5,733 nt of DNA from Pseudomonadota bacterium (GTDB lineage Bacteria; Bdellovibrionota; Bdellovibrionia; Bdellovibrionales; JAEYZS01). Under the pieces are notes generated by a model, which worked only from the letters and a program-made list of their open reading frames with translations, was not told the origin of the DNA and ran no database searches. The stretch lies in assembly GCA_023427925.1 (NCBI GenBank), contig JAEYZS010000067.1, forward strand, positions 1 through 5,733. The letters are read 5' to 3'. A program made the position numbers and the translations under genes. This document shows positions 1 through 5,733 of this stretch, piece after piece; the first letter of the stretch is position 1, and the number at the start of each line of letters is the position of its first letter.

Positions 1-1
1 C

Positions 2-754
2 AACTGCCCTCTCAATAAAGAAGAATATTACGCTTTTATTAATGAAGTGAAAACTGCTCGCAAAGTTGAACCAAAAGAATTTGAAAAAGACACACCATTC
101 TTTGAAGGATGCATGCCTATTGAAGAAATGATCAGAAGAGGTGATGAGACTCTAAGATTTGGGCCACTAAAGCCTGTAGGCCTCGATGATCCTAGGACGG
201 GTCGCTATCCATATGCCGTAGTCCAATTGAGACAGGATAATAAAGAAGGTACGGCATTCAATATGGTTGGGTTTCAAACTAAACTCGCTTACGGCGAACA
301 ACAGCGTATTTTTAAAATGATTCCAGGATTACAAAATGCGGAATTCTTGAAACTTGGAAGTATCCATAGAAATATGTATGTGAATTCCCCTGAAGTCTTA
401 AATCCAGACCTTTCAAGCAAGAAAGATCCTGAACTTTATTTGGCGGGCCAAATTACGGGAGTAGAAGGTTACTTTGAATCCACTTGCATTGGAATGCTTG
501 TTGCTCGCTTTATAGAACAAAAATTTTCCGATAAGCCATTTACTCCTCCACCGCGCGAAAGTGCAATGGGAGCCCTTTTAAACGCGATTACAATGGAAAA
601 AAAGGATAACTTCCAACCAACGAATATTAATTTTGGATTGTTCCCGGCTGTCCCACTTGAAGGCAGAAAGAAACTGCCAAAGGATCTTAAAAAGCAAAAG
701 CAGATTGAACGTGCTCAATCTGCTTTTAAAGCATGGTTAGAGAATCTAAATTAG
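2..754 (+). CDS. trmFO: TrmFO, methylenetetrahydrofolate-tRNA-(uracil-5-)-methyltransferase, C-terminal part (5' end outside window)
   Basis: TrmFO is a cytoplasmic flavoprotein that makes 5-methyluridine at position 54 of the tRNA T-loop, using methylenetetrahydrofolate as carbon donor and FADH2/NAD(P)H as reductant. The reading frame is open from base 2, so a GTG at 47 is an internal Val codon, not the start: the 15 codons before it read NCPLNKEEYYAFINE, a conserved TrmFO stretch. About 250 residues are present of a usual 435-450, so the N-terminal FAD-binding GxGxxG region is missing. Family motifs seen are FFEGCMPIEEM (Cys codon at 110-112, the position of the cysteine proposed as nucleophile in the Bacillus subtilis enzyme), TLRFGPLKPVGL, DPRTGRYPYAVVQLRQ, NMVGFQTKL and the FAD-site motif GQITGVEGY (446-472). 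The last 40 residues are a Lys/Gln-rich tail. The stop codon overlaps that of the convergent ferritin-like gene, and a hairpin lies within the tail codons. Identification is firm. Confidence 0.95.
   Translation, partial: NCPLNKEEYYAFINEVKTARKVEPKEFEKDTPFFEGCMPIEEMIRRGDETLRFGPLKPVGLDDPRTGRYPYAVVQLRQDNKEGTAFNMVGFQTKLAYGEQQRIFKMIPGLQNAEFLKLGSIHRNMYVNSPEVLNPDLSSKKDPELYLAGQITGVEGYFESTCIGMLVARFIEQKFSDKPFTPPPRESAMGALLNAITMEKKDNFQPTNINFGLFPAVPLEGRKKLPKDLKKQKQIERAQSAFKAWLENLN
689..727 (-). terminator. Rho-independent terminator of the glmU-glmS-ferritin unit, embedded in trmFO
   Basis: Bases 696-708 (AAAAGCAGATTGA) and 715-727 (TCAATCTGCTTTT) are perfect reverse complements, giving a 13-bp stem with a 6-base loop (709-714). 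Read on the minus strand, the stem begins 23 bases after the ferritin-like stop codon and ends in TTTT-GC-TTTTT (699 down to 689), as expected of an intrinsic terminator for the leftward operon. On the plus strand the hairpin is followed only by TTTT and then AAAGC. It would also fall before the trmFO stop, so it is unlikely to serve as the main terminator for trmFO. The stem is AT-rich (4 G/C pairs of 13), so its strength is uncertain. Confidence 0.72.
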
Positions 755-1185
755 TTATTGATTTTTTCGATCGCTAACATCTTGTTCACTTCTTCGATGT
801 GCTCAGTTTCTGTTTTGATCATTTCACGAATCAGCTCTTCAAGAGCGATATCTTCTGGATCGATTTTTCTCAAAAGTTCTTTGTATTTTTCGATCGCTTT
901 TTCTTCAAACTGAAGGCTTTCTTTTAAGATATCCAAAACTTTGTGCGTCTTAGTCTCAGGGACAGGACTAACTTTAAGTGTTGGATGCCCACCTAAAGCC
1001 GTGATCTTTTCGCCGATGATCGAAGCGTGCGTGTATGCTTCATTAGCTTGTTCGTGGAACCATTTCACGATCGGAATTCTGTTCGGACCCATAATCATTA
1101 GTGCGTAATGGAGATATCGTACGACACCCGAAACTTCAAGTTCAAGAATCTGATTTAAATGATCTACTATTTCGTTATTTTTCAT
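751..1185 (-). CDS. Bacterioferritin-like (ferritin superfamily) four-helix di-iron protein
   Basis: This 144-residue, mostly helical protein looks like a short bacterioferritin (usual length about 158), a cytoplasmic iron-storage or iron-detoxifying protein. By comparison with Escherichia coli Bfr, the likely di-iron ligands are E17 (helix A, LELEVSG), H53 (helix B, YTHA), E94 (helix C, LQFEEK), and E126 and H129 (helix D, ETEHIE). The segment GEKITALGGHPTL after helix B is typical of Bfr-like proteins. Two differences stand out. The helix B glutamate (E49) is four residues before the histidine instead of three, and there is no Met at or near the position of heme ligand Met52, so heme binding is doubtful. 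The start is set by a good ribosome site, GGAGAG (1192-1197), 6 bases before the ATG. The gene is third in the glmU-glmS unit, 30 bp after the glmS stop with no terminator between. The family is fairly secure; iron storage versus another ferritin-like role is not settled. Confidence 0.8.
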   Translation of the reverse strand: MKNNEIVDHLNQILELEVSGVVRYLHYALMIMGPNRIPIVKWFHEQANEAYTHASIIGEKITALGGHPTLKVSPVPETKTHKVLDILKESLQFEEKAIEKYKELLRKIDPEDIALEELIREMIKTETEHIEEVNKMLAIEKINN

Positions 1186-1215
1186 AAGAATCTCTCCGGT
1201 TTGTTTTACTCAACA

Positions 1216-3060
1216 CTATTCTACTGTGACGGATTTTGCAAGGTTCCTTGGTTGATCCACATCATATCCTAAAGAGTCCGAAACATGATAGGCCATCAAC
1301 TGTAACGGCACGACCGCCAATATTGGATTTAGACTCCAATGAGCTTGCGGAAGAGTTAAATAATGTTGAGAAATTCTTTTCATATTTTCGTTTTGCTCCG
1401 AACCTATACCTATAATTTTACCACCGCGAGCTGCGACTTCTTCCACATTGCTCATTGTTTTTTCGTAAACATCGTCGGTCGGTGCCACGGCTACGATGGC
1501 CATCTTTGGATCAATCAAAGCAATCGGTCCATGCTTCATTTCACCTGCTGCATAACCTTCCGCATGCATATAAGCGAGCTCTTTTAATTTTAATGCGCCT
1601 TCCATTGCAATGGGATAATTCACACCTCGACCGATATACAAGAACCCCTTAAACCCCTTGAGATCTTCTGCCGTTTCTTTAAAGAACGAATCATAGGCGA
1701 GAACTTTTTCCATTAAGCTTGGGAGATCCAAGAGCGCACGGATGTGTTTATTTTCTTCGCTTGCATTCACATGACCGCGGATTTTACCTAGGTAAAGGGC
1801 AAAACAATTCAATAAAATCAAACTGCTCGTAAAGGCCTTTGTACTTGCTACTCCAATTTCAGCCTCGCAATTCATGTACATCTTAAATTGCGTTGCGCGA
1901 TCAAGAGTAGAAAGCCTCACGTTGCAAAGACTCATCGTGGATGCACCTTGCTCTTTTACCAATTTCATAGCTGCAATTGTGTCAGCCGTTTCCCCACTTT
2001 GAGATATAAATAGATACAATGTTTTTCTATCGACGATTGGAGTGCGGTATCTAAATTCAGATGCAAATTCAATTTCAACAGGCATCTTGGCAAGCTTTTC
2101 AATGTAATACTCGGCAACCATTCCCGCATAATAACTTGTACCGCACGCAATGATCGTGATTCTCTCAAACTGTAATAACTGCTTTGCAATCTCTTCGTCC
2201 GAAACTCCCGCAAGCTGCCCCATCTTTAGCGACATATTGGCTAAATCAATATAAGGCTGAACTGCATTGGCAATCGTGCGGGGCTGCTCAAAGATTTCTT
2301 TTAACATAAAGTGAGGATAGCCCTTTTTTTCTGCAGCCTCAGCAGTCCATTCGATTTTTTCTGGTGCTCTATCTATTTTCTTTCCGTCGTGAGTATAGAG
2401 TGAGTACTTTGCTCCATTGACGTGAACAACTTCATTGTCCTCTAAGTAAACAATGTTTTGTGTATTCTTCACAATAGCTTGAAGGTCACTCGCAATAATG
2501 TTCTCACCTTTTCCCGCACCCAAGATCAGCGGAGGTCCATTTTTAAACGCTACAATTTCATTTGGAGCATCTTTTGATAGCACCACGATCGAAAATGCTC
2601 CATGGAGTTTGGGTAAAATTTTAAAAACAGCATCAATTAAGCTTTTAGATTGCTTAACTTCTGCTGCGAGTAAGTGAGCCACCAATTCTGAGTCCGTATC
2701 TGAAGAAAACTCAACACCGTCTTTGGATAAGGAGTCTTTGATCTCCATATAGTTTTCAATAATACCATTATGGACGATACTGATCCCATCCACCGTGTGA
2801 GGATGAGCATTTCTTTCAGATGGGATCCCGTGCGTTGCCCATCTTGTGTGTCCTATTCCAGTATGTCCGTCAAACTTTACATCTTTTAGCAAAGTCTCAA
2901 GATTAGTTAGTTTGCCTTCGGCTCTTACGCGCTTTACTTCGCCATGATCAAAGATTGCAACACCCGCGCTATCATACCCGCGGTATTCAAGTGCCTTTAG
3001 CCCTTCCATAATAACATCTTTAGGATTTTTTTCTCCGTAGTACCCAACTATTCCACACAT
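1216..3060 (-). CDS. glmS: Glutamine--fructose-6-phosphate aminotransferase (isomerizing)
   Basis: GlmS converts fructose-6-phosphate and glutamine to glucosamine-6-phosphate and glutamate, the first committed step of UDP-GlcNAc synthesis in the cytoplasm. The protein has 614 residues (609 in E. coli). The N-terminal class II glutaminase domain (about 2-220) starts with MCGIVGYYG, where Cys2 becomes the nucleophile after Met removal. R73/W74 (HTRWATHG), N98/G99 (HNGIIEN) and D123 match the E. coli catalytic set number for number. Two SIS domains follow (about 290-430 and 460-600), with CGTS at 306-309, SQSGET at 353-358, VASTK at 404-408, EGALKLKE at 487-494, H510 in KHGP, and the C-terminal DQPRNLAKSVTVE with K609, equivalent to E. 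coli K603. All key residues are present. The start lies 3 bp after the glmU stop, with AAGGA (3071-3075) 10 bases ahead, so translation is probably coupled to glmU. The short gap leaves no room for a glmS ribozyme. Confidence 0.98.
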   Translation of the reverse strand: MCGIVGYYGEKNPKDVIMEGLKALEYRGYDSAGVAIFDHGEVKRVRAEGKLTNLETLLKDVKFDGHTGIGHTRWATHGIPSERNAHPHTVDGISIVHNGIIENYMEIKDSLSKDGVEFSSDTDSELVAHLLAAEVKQSKSLIDAVFKILPKLHGAFSIVVLSKDAPNEIVAFKNGPPLILGAGKGENIIASDLQAIVKNTQNIVYLEDNEVVHVNGAKYSLYTHDGKKIDRAPEKIEWTAEAAEKKGYPHFMLKEIFEQPRTIANAVQPYIDLANMSLKMGQLAGVSDEEIAKQLLQFERITIIACGTSYYAGMVAEYYIEKLAKMPVEIEFASEFRYRTPIVDRKTLYLFISQSGETADTIAAMKLVKEQGASTMSLCNVRLSTLDRATQFKMYMNCEAEIGVASTKAFTSSLILLNCFALYLGKIRGHVNASEENKHIRALLDLPSLMEKVLAYDSFFKETAEDLKGFKGFLYIGRGVNYPIAMEGALKLKELAYMHAEGYAAGEMKHGPIALIDPKMAIVAVAPTDDVYEKTMSNVEEVAARGGKIIGIGSEQNENMKRISQHYLTLPQAHWSLNPILAVVPLQLMAYHVSDSLGYDVDQPRNLAKSVTVE

Positions 3061-3063
3061 TTT

Positions 3064-4473
3064 CTATTTGTCCTTTTTAAATTTATCAGCATAATTTTCA
3101 ACTATGACTTGCTTGCCACGAGCTACAGCAAGAGCATTTGCTGGTACTTCTTTTGTGATTACCGAGCCAGAGCCTACAATTGCGTTTGCGCCTACTTTAA
3201 CAGGCGCAATAAATTGAGAGTCACTACCAATAAAGGCTCCATCTTCAATTATTGTCTCGTATTTCTTCTTATCGGCGGCATAGTTACAAGTGATTGTTCC
3301 GCAACCGATATTAACATCTTTTCCAATCTTTGCATCACCGAGATAAGTTAAGTGGCTCGCCTTAGAGCCTTCTCCAAACTTAACTTTTTTCATTTCCACA
3401 AAGTTTCCGACTTTTGCATTGGCTCCAATTTCTGTTTCAGGGCGAAGTCTTGCATAAGGACCAATTTCAGATTTATCGTGAACAACGGCTCTTTCTAAAT
3501 GTGACCCTGCTTTGATCTGAACACCGTTTCCAATTTTAGAATTCAATATAAAACAATTCGGCTCAATAACAGAGAAAGCCCCAATGTCTGTAAATCCTTT
3601 TAAGAAAACATTTGGATAAATCACAGCGCCTGATTCAATTCGCACTTCATCTTCGACATATGAAGTCTCGGGTTTAATAAAGATCACACCATTTAGCATA
3701 AGCTCTTTGATTTTATCTGCAGCAACGATGTTCGTCGCTTTAGCAAGCTGGATCTGGTCATTCACACCGAACGCAAATCTTTTGCTCACGCGAACTCCTA
3801 ATACTTTTTTTCTATTCTCCACGCACAAACTAATGAGATCAGTTAAGTAAAGTTCGTTTTGAGCATTGTTGGGATTAATTTGTGGTAAAAATTCTTTTAG
3901 AATTTCTGAACGAACCAAATATGCGCCGGTATTGATTTCGTTAATTCTTAATGTTTCGCTAGATGCATCTTTGGCTTCTACAATGGCTCGTACATCGCCA
4001 CCTTGACGAACGACTCTTCCAAACTCTCTTGGATTTTTGAGTGTGCAAGTGAGAACCGCGATATCCGCCTTAAGGTCATTGAACTCCGTTATCGCTTTAT
4101 TGATATCGTCCTTTGCTATTAAAGGATGATCTCCATTCAAAATAAGAACGTTTCCTGTTAATGTTTCGATACCTGCAGCCATGACCGCATGAGCCGTTCC
4201 TCGTCTCTCGGTTTGCTCATGTGTAGTTACTCCCATCGGAACAATCACTTGTTCCACTAGAGATTTCCCATGACCCACCACCACTCGTATTTCTTGGGGA
4301 TCAAATGTTTTAGCCGCCTGAATCACGCGAGCAATCATCGGCGTACCAGCGACCGGATGTAAAACCTTAGGAAGTGGAGATTTCATGCGAGTGCCCTGAC
4401 CCGCCGCTAAGATTATAACGCTAAGCTTATCCTTTTGGTTCGTAAAGTTCTGTTGAGTCGCATTTTTAGACAT
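3064..4473 (-). CDS. glmU: Bifunctional UDP-N-acetylglucosamine pyrophosphorylase / glucosamine-1-phosphate N-acetyltransferase
   Basis: GlmU acetylates glucosamine-1-phosphate with acetyl-CoA and then joins the product to UTP, giving UDP-GlcNAc for peptidoglycan and LPS. The protein has 469 residues (456 in E. coli). The N-terminal uridylyltransferase domain (about 17-240) has LAAGQGTRMKSPLPK (R29, K36), GT at 92-93, NGDHP with metal ligand D115, IVEAKDA (E166), INTGAY (N181) and GVND (N238, second metal ligand). The C-terminal left-handed beta-helix acetyltransferase domain (about 262-455) shows isoleucine-rich hexapeptide repeats, ARLRP (R344), NFVEMKK (K362), SHLTYLGD (catalytic H374, Y377), ITCNY (N397, Y398), GSDSQ (S417) and R452. 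All expected residues are present. The protein carries a hydrophilic N-terminal tail about 11 residues longer than in E. coli. An in-frame TAA nine bases upstream of the ATG rules out a more upstream start. The ribosome site is weak (GGAAA). It is the first gene of the leftward unit. Confidence 0.98.
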   Translation of the reverse strand: MSKNATQQNFTNQKDKLSVIILAAGQGTRMKSPLPKVLHPVAGTPMIARVIQAAKTFDPQEIRVVVGHGKSLVEQVIVPMGVTTHEQTERRGTAHAVMAAGIETLTGNVLILNGDHPLIAKDDINKAITEFNDLKADIAVLTCTLKNPREFGRVVRQGGDVRAIVEAKDASSETLRINEINTGAYLVRSEILKEFLPQINPNNAQNELYLTDLISLCVENRKKVLGVRVSKRFAFGVNDQIQLAKATNIVAADKIKELMLNGVIFIKPETSYVEDEVRIESGAVIYPNVFLKGFTDIGAFSVIEPNCFILNSKIGNGVQIKAGSHLERAVVHDKSEIGPYARLRPETEIGANAKVGNFVEMKKVKFGEGSKASHLTYLGDAKIGKDVNIGCGTITCNYAADKKKYETIIEDGAFIGSDSQFIAPVKVGANAIVGSGSVITKEVPANALAVARGKQVIVENYADKFKKDK

Positions 4474-4543
4474 AGTTGATTATTTCCATAATTCCATAAA
4501 AATTCATTTATCATGTTCTGTAAACAAAGCATACTATACATCT
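4474..4543. promoter_or_regulatory. Divergent promoter region between glmU and the M14 peptidase gene
   Basis: This 70-bp AT-rich gap must hold the start signals for both directions. For glmU (minus strand) the best candidate is TTTACA (4519-4524) as -35 and TTTTAT (4496-4501) as -10, with a 17-bp spacer; transcription would start about 15 bases before the ATG. A second minus-strand box, TATAGT (4533-4538), lacks a clear -35. For the peptidase (plus strand), TACTAT at 4532-4537 could be a -10, but it lies so close to the ATG at 4544 that the mRNA would have almost no leader. These are matches by eye to sigma-70-type boxes. The existence of promoters here is likely from gene order, but the exact boxes are uncertain. 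Confidence 0.5.
4484..4499. repeat. Perfect tandem 8-bp repeat upstream of glmU (TTCCATAA x2)
   Basis: TTCCATAA occurs twice in direct succession (4484-4491 and 4492-4499), read as TTATGGAA twice on the glmU strand. The repeat overlaps the proposed glmU -10 box, and its glmU-proximal copy supplies the GGAA that is the only Shine-Dalgarno-like sequence before the glmU start. It could be an operator or a translation-control element, or a chance product of AT-rich DNA. Confidence 0.6.
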
Positions 4544-5215
4544 ATGTATGCCAATTTAAAATGGAAAAAAACTTCTCAAAATAGATATATCGAACTTCAT
4601 TCTTCCTCTGAAAATCTCGTTTTTAAGAATGAAAATCCTTTTTTAATTATAGGTGGTGTGCATGGCGACGAACCTGAAGGTGTTTATCTCGTAGAATCTT
4701 TTTTGGAGTGGGCAAAAGACATGTATCAGAAAGGACACATCCTCAAGCCATGGATAGCCATTCCGTGTCTAAATCCCGACGGTTTTTCTAAGAGAGAACG
4801 TGTCAACTCTAACGGGGTGGATTTAAATCGAAACTTTCCCTCAAAAGATTGGTCCAAAGAGCACAAGGAACCTCGTTATTACCCAGGCAATCATCCAGCA
4901 AGCGAAGTCGAAACTCAGAGCATCATTGAACTGATAGAAAAATATAACCCGCAAGTTATTATCCACTGCCATTCTTGGAAACCACTTGTGGTTTATACAG
5001 GCACTCAAGTTATCGAAATTGCAAAAGCCTTTTCCGACGCCTCCGGATATCCACTTCACGAAGACATCGGCTATCCCACTCCGGGAAGCCTTGGTCAATA
5101 TGGGTTTCAAGAACACGAAATAGGAGTCGTCTGTACCGAAGAACGAGAAGGTGCATCTCGAGAAGAAACTTGGAATCATTTCGGCAAAGCCTTTGAAAAG
5201 ATACTGGGAAAGTAG
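4544..5215 (+). CDS. M14-family zinc peptidase, MpaA-like murein peptide amidase
   Basis: This is a 223-residue metallocarboxypeptidase-fold enzyme without a signal peptide or membrane segment, so probably cytoplasmic. The M14 zinc site is visible as HGDE (H40, E43) and H143 in IIHCHSW; H141 is the less likely alternative. Substrate-side motifs are NPDG (77-80) and NSNGVDLNRNFP (88-99, with N95-R96 matching the Asn-Arg carboxylate-binding pair of carboxypeptidase A). The catalytic glutamate is most likely E199 (VCTEE). The order HGDE, NPDG, NGVDLNRNFP, SExET, GYxTPGSxG and the compact size closely follow E. coli MpaA (about 240 residues), which cleaves the gamma-D-Glu-meso-diaminopimelate bond in murein peptides during recycling. 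Divergence from glmU suits a wall-related role. Membership in M14 is firm, but the exact substrate is inferred, and a related carboxypeptidase or deacylase cannot be excluded. No Shine-Dalgarno sequence precedes the ATG. The next gene begins 2 bp after the stop. Confidence 0.8.
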   Translation: MYANLKWKKTSQNRYIELHSSSENLVFKNENPFLIIGGVHGDEPEGVYLVESFLEWAKDMYQKGHILKPWIAIPCLNPDGFSKRERVNSNGVDLNRNFPSKDWSKEHKEPRYYPGNHPASEVETQSIIELIEKYNPQVIIHCHSWKPLVVYTGTQVIEIAKAFSDASGYPLHEDIGYPTPGSLGQYGFQEHEIGVVCTEEREGASREETWNHFGKAFEKILGK

Positions 5216-5217
5216 CC

Positions 5218-5733
5218 GTGTTTAAATCAAGTGTACTTATATCAGATAAACGCATTTCAAAAGAAAATAGTCTCGGAGCAGATGTTGCGTACAACTTTGA
5301 GGAAACCAAAAATGCAATCCTCGCACATAGTTACCAATCGATTACTCTTAGTCAAGGTATGCAAACTTCTGCGCAAGCATTAGAACTCGCACAACTTATC
5401 AAAACCAAAAATTCTGATACACAGATAATTTATATTTCTGATTCAATGCAGACTTTTACCCAAGACGCTCAGGCTATATCGAATAAATTTTCAATTTTCA
5501 AAATTTTGTCCCAGTATAGCGAAACAGTTTTGTTTAGAACAATCCAGGAATCTCTCGAAGAGTATTCTTTAAAGGAACAAAACAACGAGCTTCTAAAAAT
5601 TTTAAGCGAGCAGAATGAAAAACTTCAAAGTCTGACAAAGGATCTTGAAGACAGAGTGGTCATCCGACAGCAAGGGCTGCTCGAATCAAAAGATAAATTA
5701 CTTCAGACGAACAAGTATTATAGCGCTCTACTT
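5218..5733 (+). CDS. Degenerate receiver-like domain plus coiled coil, N-terminal part of a regulatory protein (3' end outside window)
   Basis: A reading frame starts at GTG 5218 and stays open for 172 codons to the window edge. No other start codon lies between it and the preceding in-frame stop at 5194-5196, and it begins 2 bp after the peptidase stop, so translational coupling is likely. Residues about 5-115 have the strand-helix pattern of a CheY-like receiver: strand 1 VLISDK (6-11), SITLSQGM (41-48) at the phosphorylation-strand position, IIYISD (70-75), and FKILSQ (94-99) at the place of the usual KP motif. The phosphoacceptor Asp appears replaced by Ser45, the conserved Lys by Gln99, and helix 1 looks shortened, so this is probably a non-phosphorylated pseudo-receiver. 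Residues 113-170 are rich in Glu, Lys, Gln and regularly spaced Leu (EEYSLKEQNNELLKILSEQN), a likely coiled-coil linker. Receivers followed by such linkers often lead to PAS, GAF, GGDEF, HD-GYP or kinase modules. The output domain is out of view and I do not name it. Confidence 0.72.
   Translation, partial: MFKSSVLISDKRISKENSLGADVAYNFEETKNAILAHSYQSITLSQGMQTSAQALELAQLIKTKNSDTQIIYISDSMQTFTQDAQAISNKFSIFKILSQYSETVLFRTIQESLEEYSLKEQNNELLKILSEQNEKLQSLTKDLEDRVVIRQQGLLESKDKLLQTNKYYSALL

Noticed and set aside
47..49. GTG at 47 as the start of a 235-residue gene
   Set aside because: The frame is open to the window edge, and the 15 upstream codons encode conserved TrmFO sequence, so this is an internal codon of a gene cut by the window.
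689..727. The hairpin as the trmFO terminator
   Set aside because: On the plus strand it would end the transcript before the trmFO stop codon, and its downstream T-tract is short and followed by AAAGC. The minus-strand orientation fits much better.
1363..1652. Plus-strand open frames of 65-74 codons opposite glmS
   Set aside because: They lie wholly antisense to a clearly conserved glmS, have no ribosome site and resemble no known protein. They are shadows of the real gene.
3061..3063. A glmS ribozyme/riboswitch ahead of glmS
   Set aside because: glmS starts 3 bp after the glmU stop, so the required untranslated structured leader does not fit, and glmU coding is intact up to the stop.
3109..3351. 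Plus-strand 80-codon open frame opposite glmU
   Set aside because: It is antisense to the conserved acetyltransferase domain, and its Cys/Tyr-rich low-sense composition points to a shadow frame.
4544..4620. Signal peptide on the M14 peptidase
   Set aside because: The first residues (MYANLKWKKTSQNRYIELHSS) lack a hydrophobic core and a cleavage site, so export by the Sec route is not supported.
4841..5309. Minus-strand frames (112 and 99 codons) and a plus-strand 73-codon frame over the peptidase 3' half
   Set aside because: All overlap the M14 motifs or the receiver-like gene in other frames. The real frames carry recognisable family motifs and these do not.

Overview
The window is about 5.7 kb of gene-dense, rather AT-rich bacterial DNA (roughly 40% GC by eye). 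It holds six protein-coding genes: four complete, one cut at each edge. No tRNA, rRNA, CRISPR array, insertion sequence or phage gene is visible. The gene set (TrmFO, GlmU, GlmS, a bacterioferritin-like protein, an MpaA-like M14 peptidase and a receiver-like regulator) fits a free-living or predatory Gram-negative bacterium. A low-GC member of Bdellovibrionota is my tentative guess; nothing in the window proves the taxon.

Layout. Positions 2-754 (+) are the C-terminal part of trmFO, the folate/FAD-dependent tRNA m5U54 methyltransferase. Facing it on the minus strand is a three-gene unit transcribed right to left, glmU (4473-3064), glmS (3060-1216) and a small ferritin-like gene (1185-751). 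The gaps are 3 bp and 30 bp, and no terminator is visible between the genes. The stop codons of trmFO and the ferritin-like gene overlap (TTAG, 751-754). A perfect 13-bp hairpin with a U-rich tail in the minus-strand RNA lies 23 bases past the ferritin-like stop, so the operon's likely terminator is embedded in the trmFO coding sequence. A 70-bp divergent control region (4474-4543) separates glmU from a rightward unit. That unit holds an M14 zinc peptidase (4544-5215) and, 2 bp later, a GTG-started gene that runs off the window (5218-5733). The last gene encodes a degenerate receiver-like domain followed by a probable coiled coil.

Function. GlmS makes glucosamine-6-phosphate and GlmU makes UDP-GlcNAc, so the leftward unit supplies precursor for peptidoglycan and lipopolysaccharide. 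The divergent peptidase resembles MpaA, which trims murein peptides during cell-wall recycling. Wall synthesis and possible wall recycling therefore share one control region. The ferritin-like protein is an unexpected passenger at the end of the amino-sugar operon. Most of the window is housekeeping. The points deserving a second look are the embedded terminator, the pseudo-receiver gene, the altered metal and heme positions of the ferritin-like protein, and the apparent lack of a leader on the peptidase mRNA.
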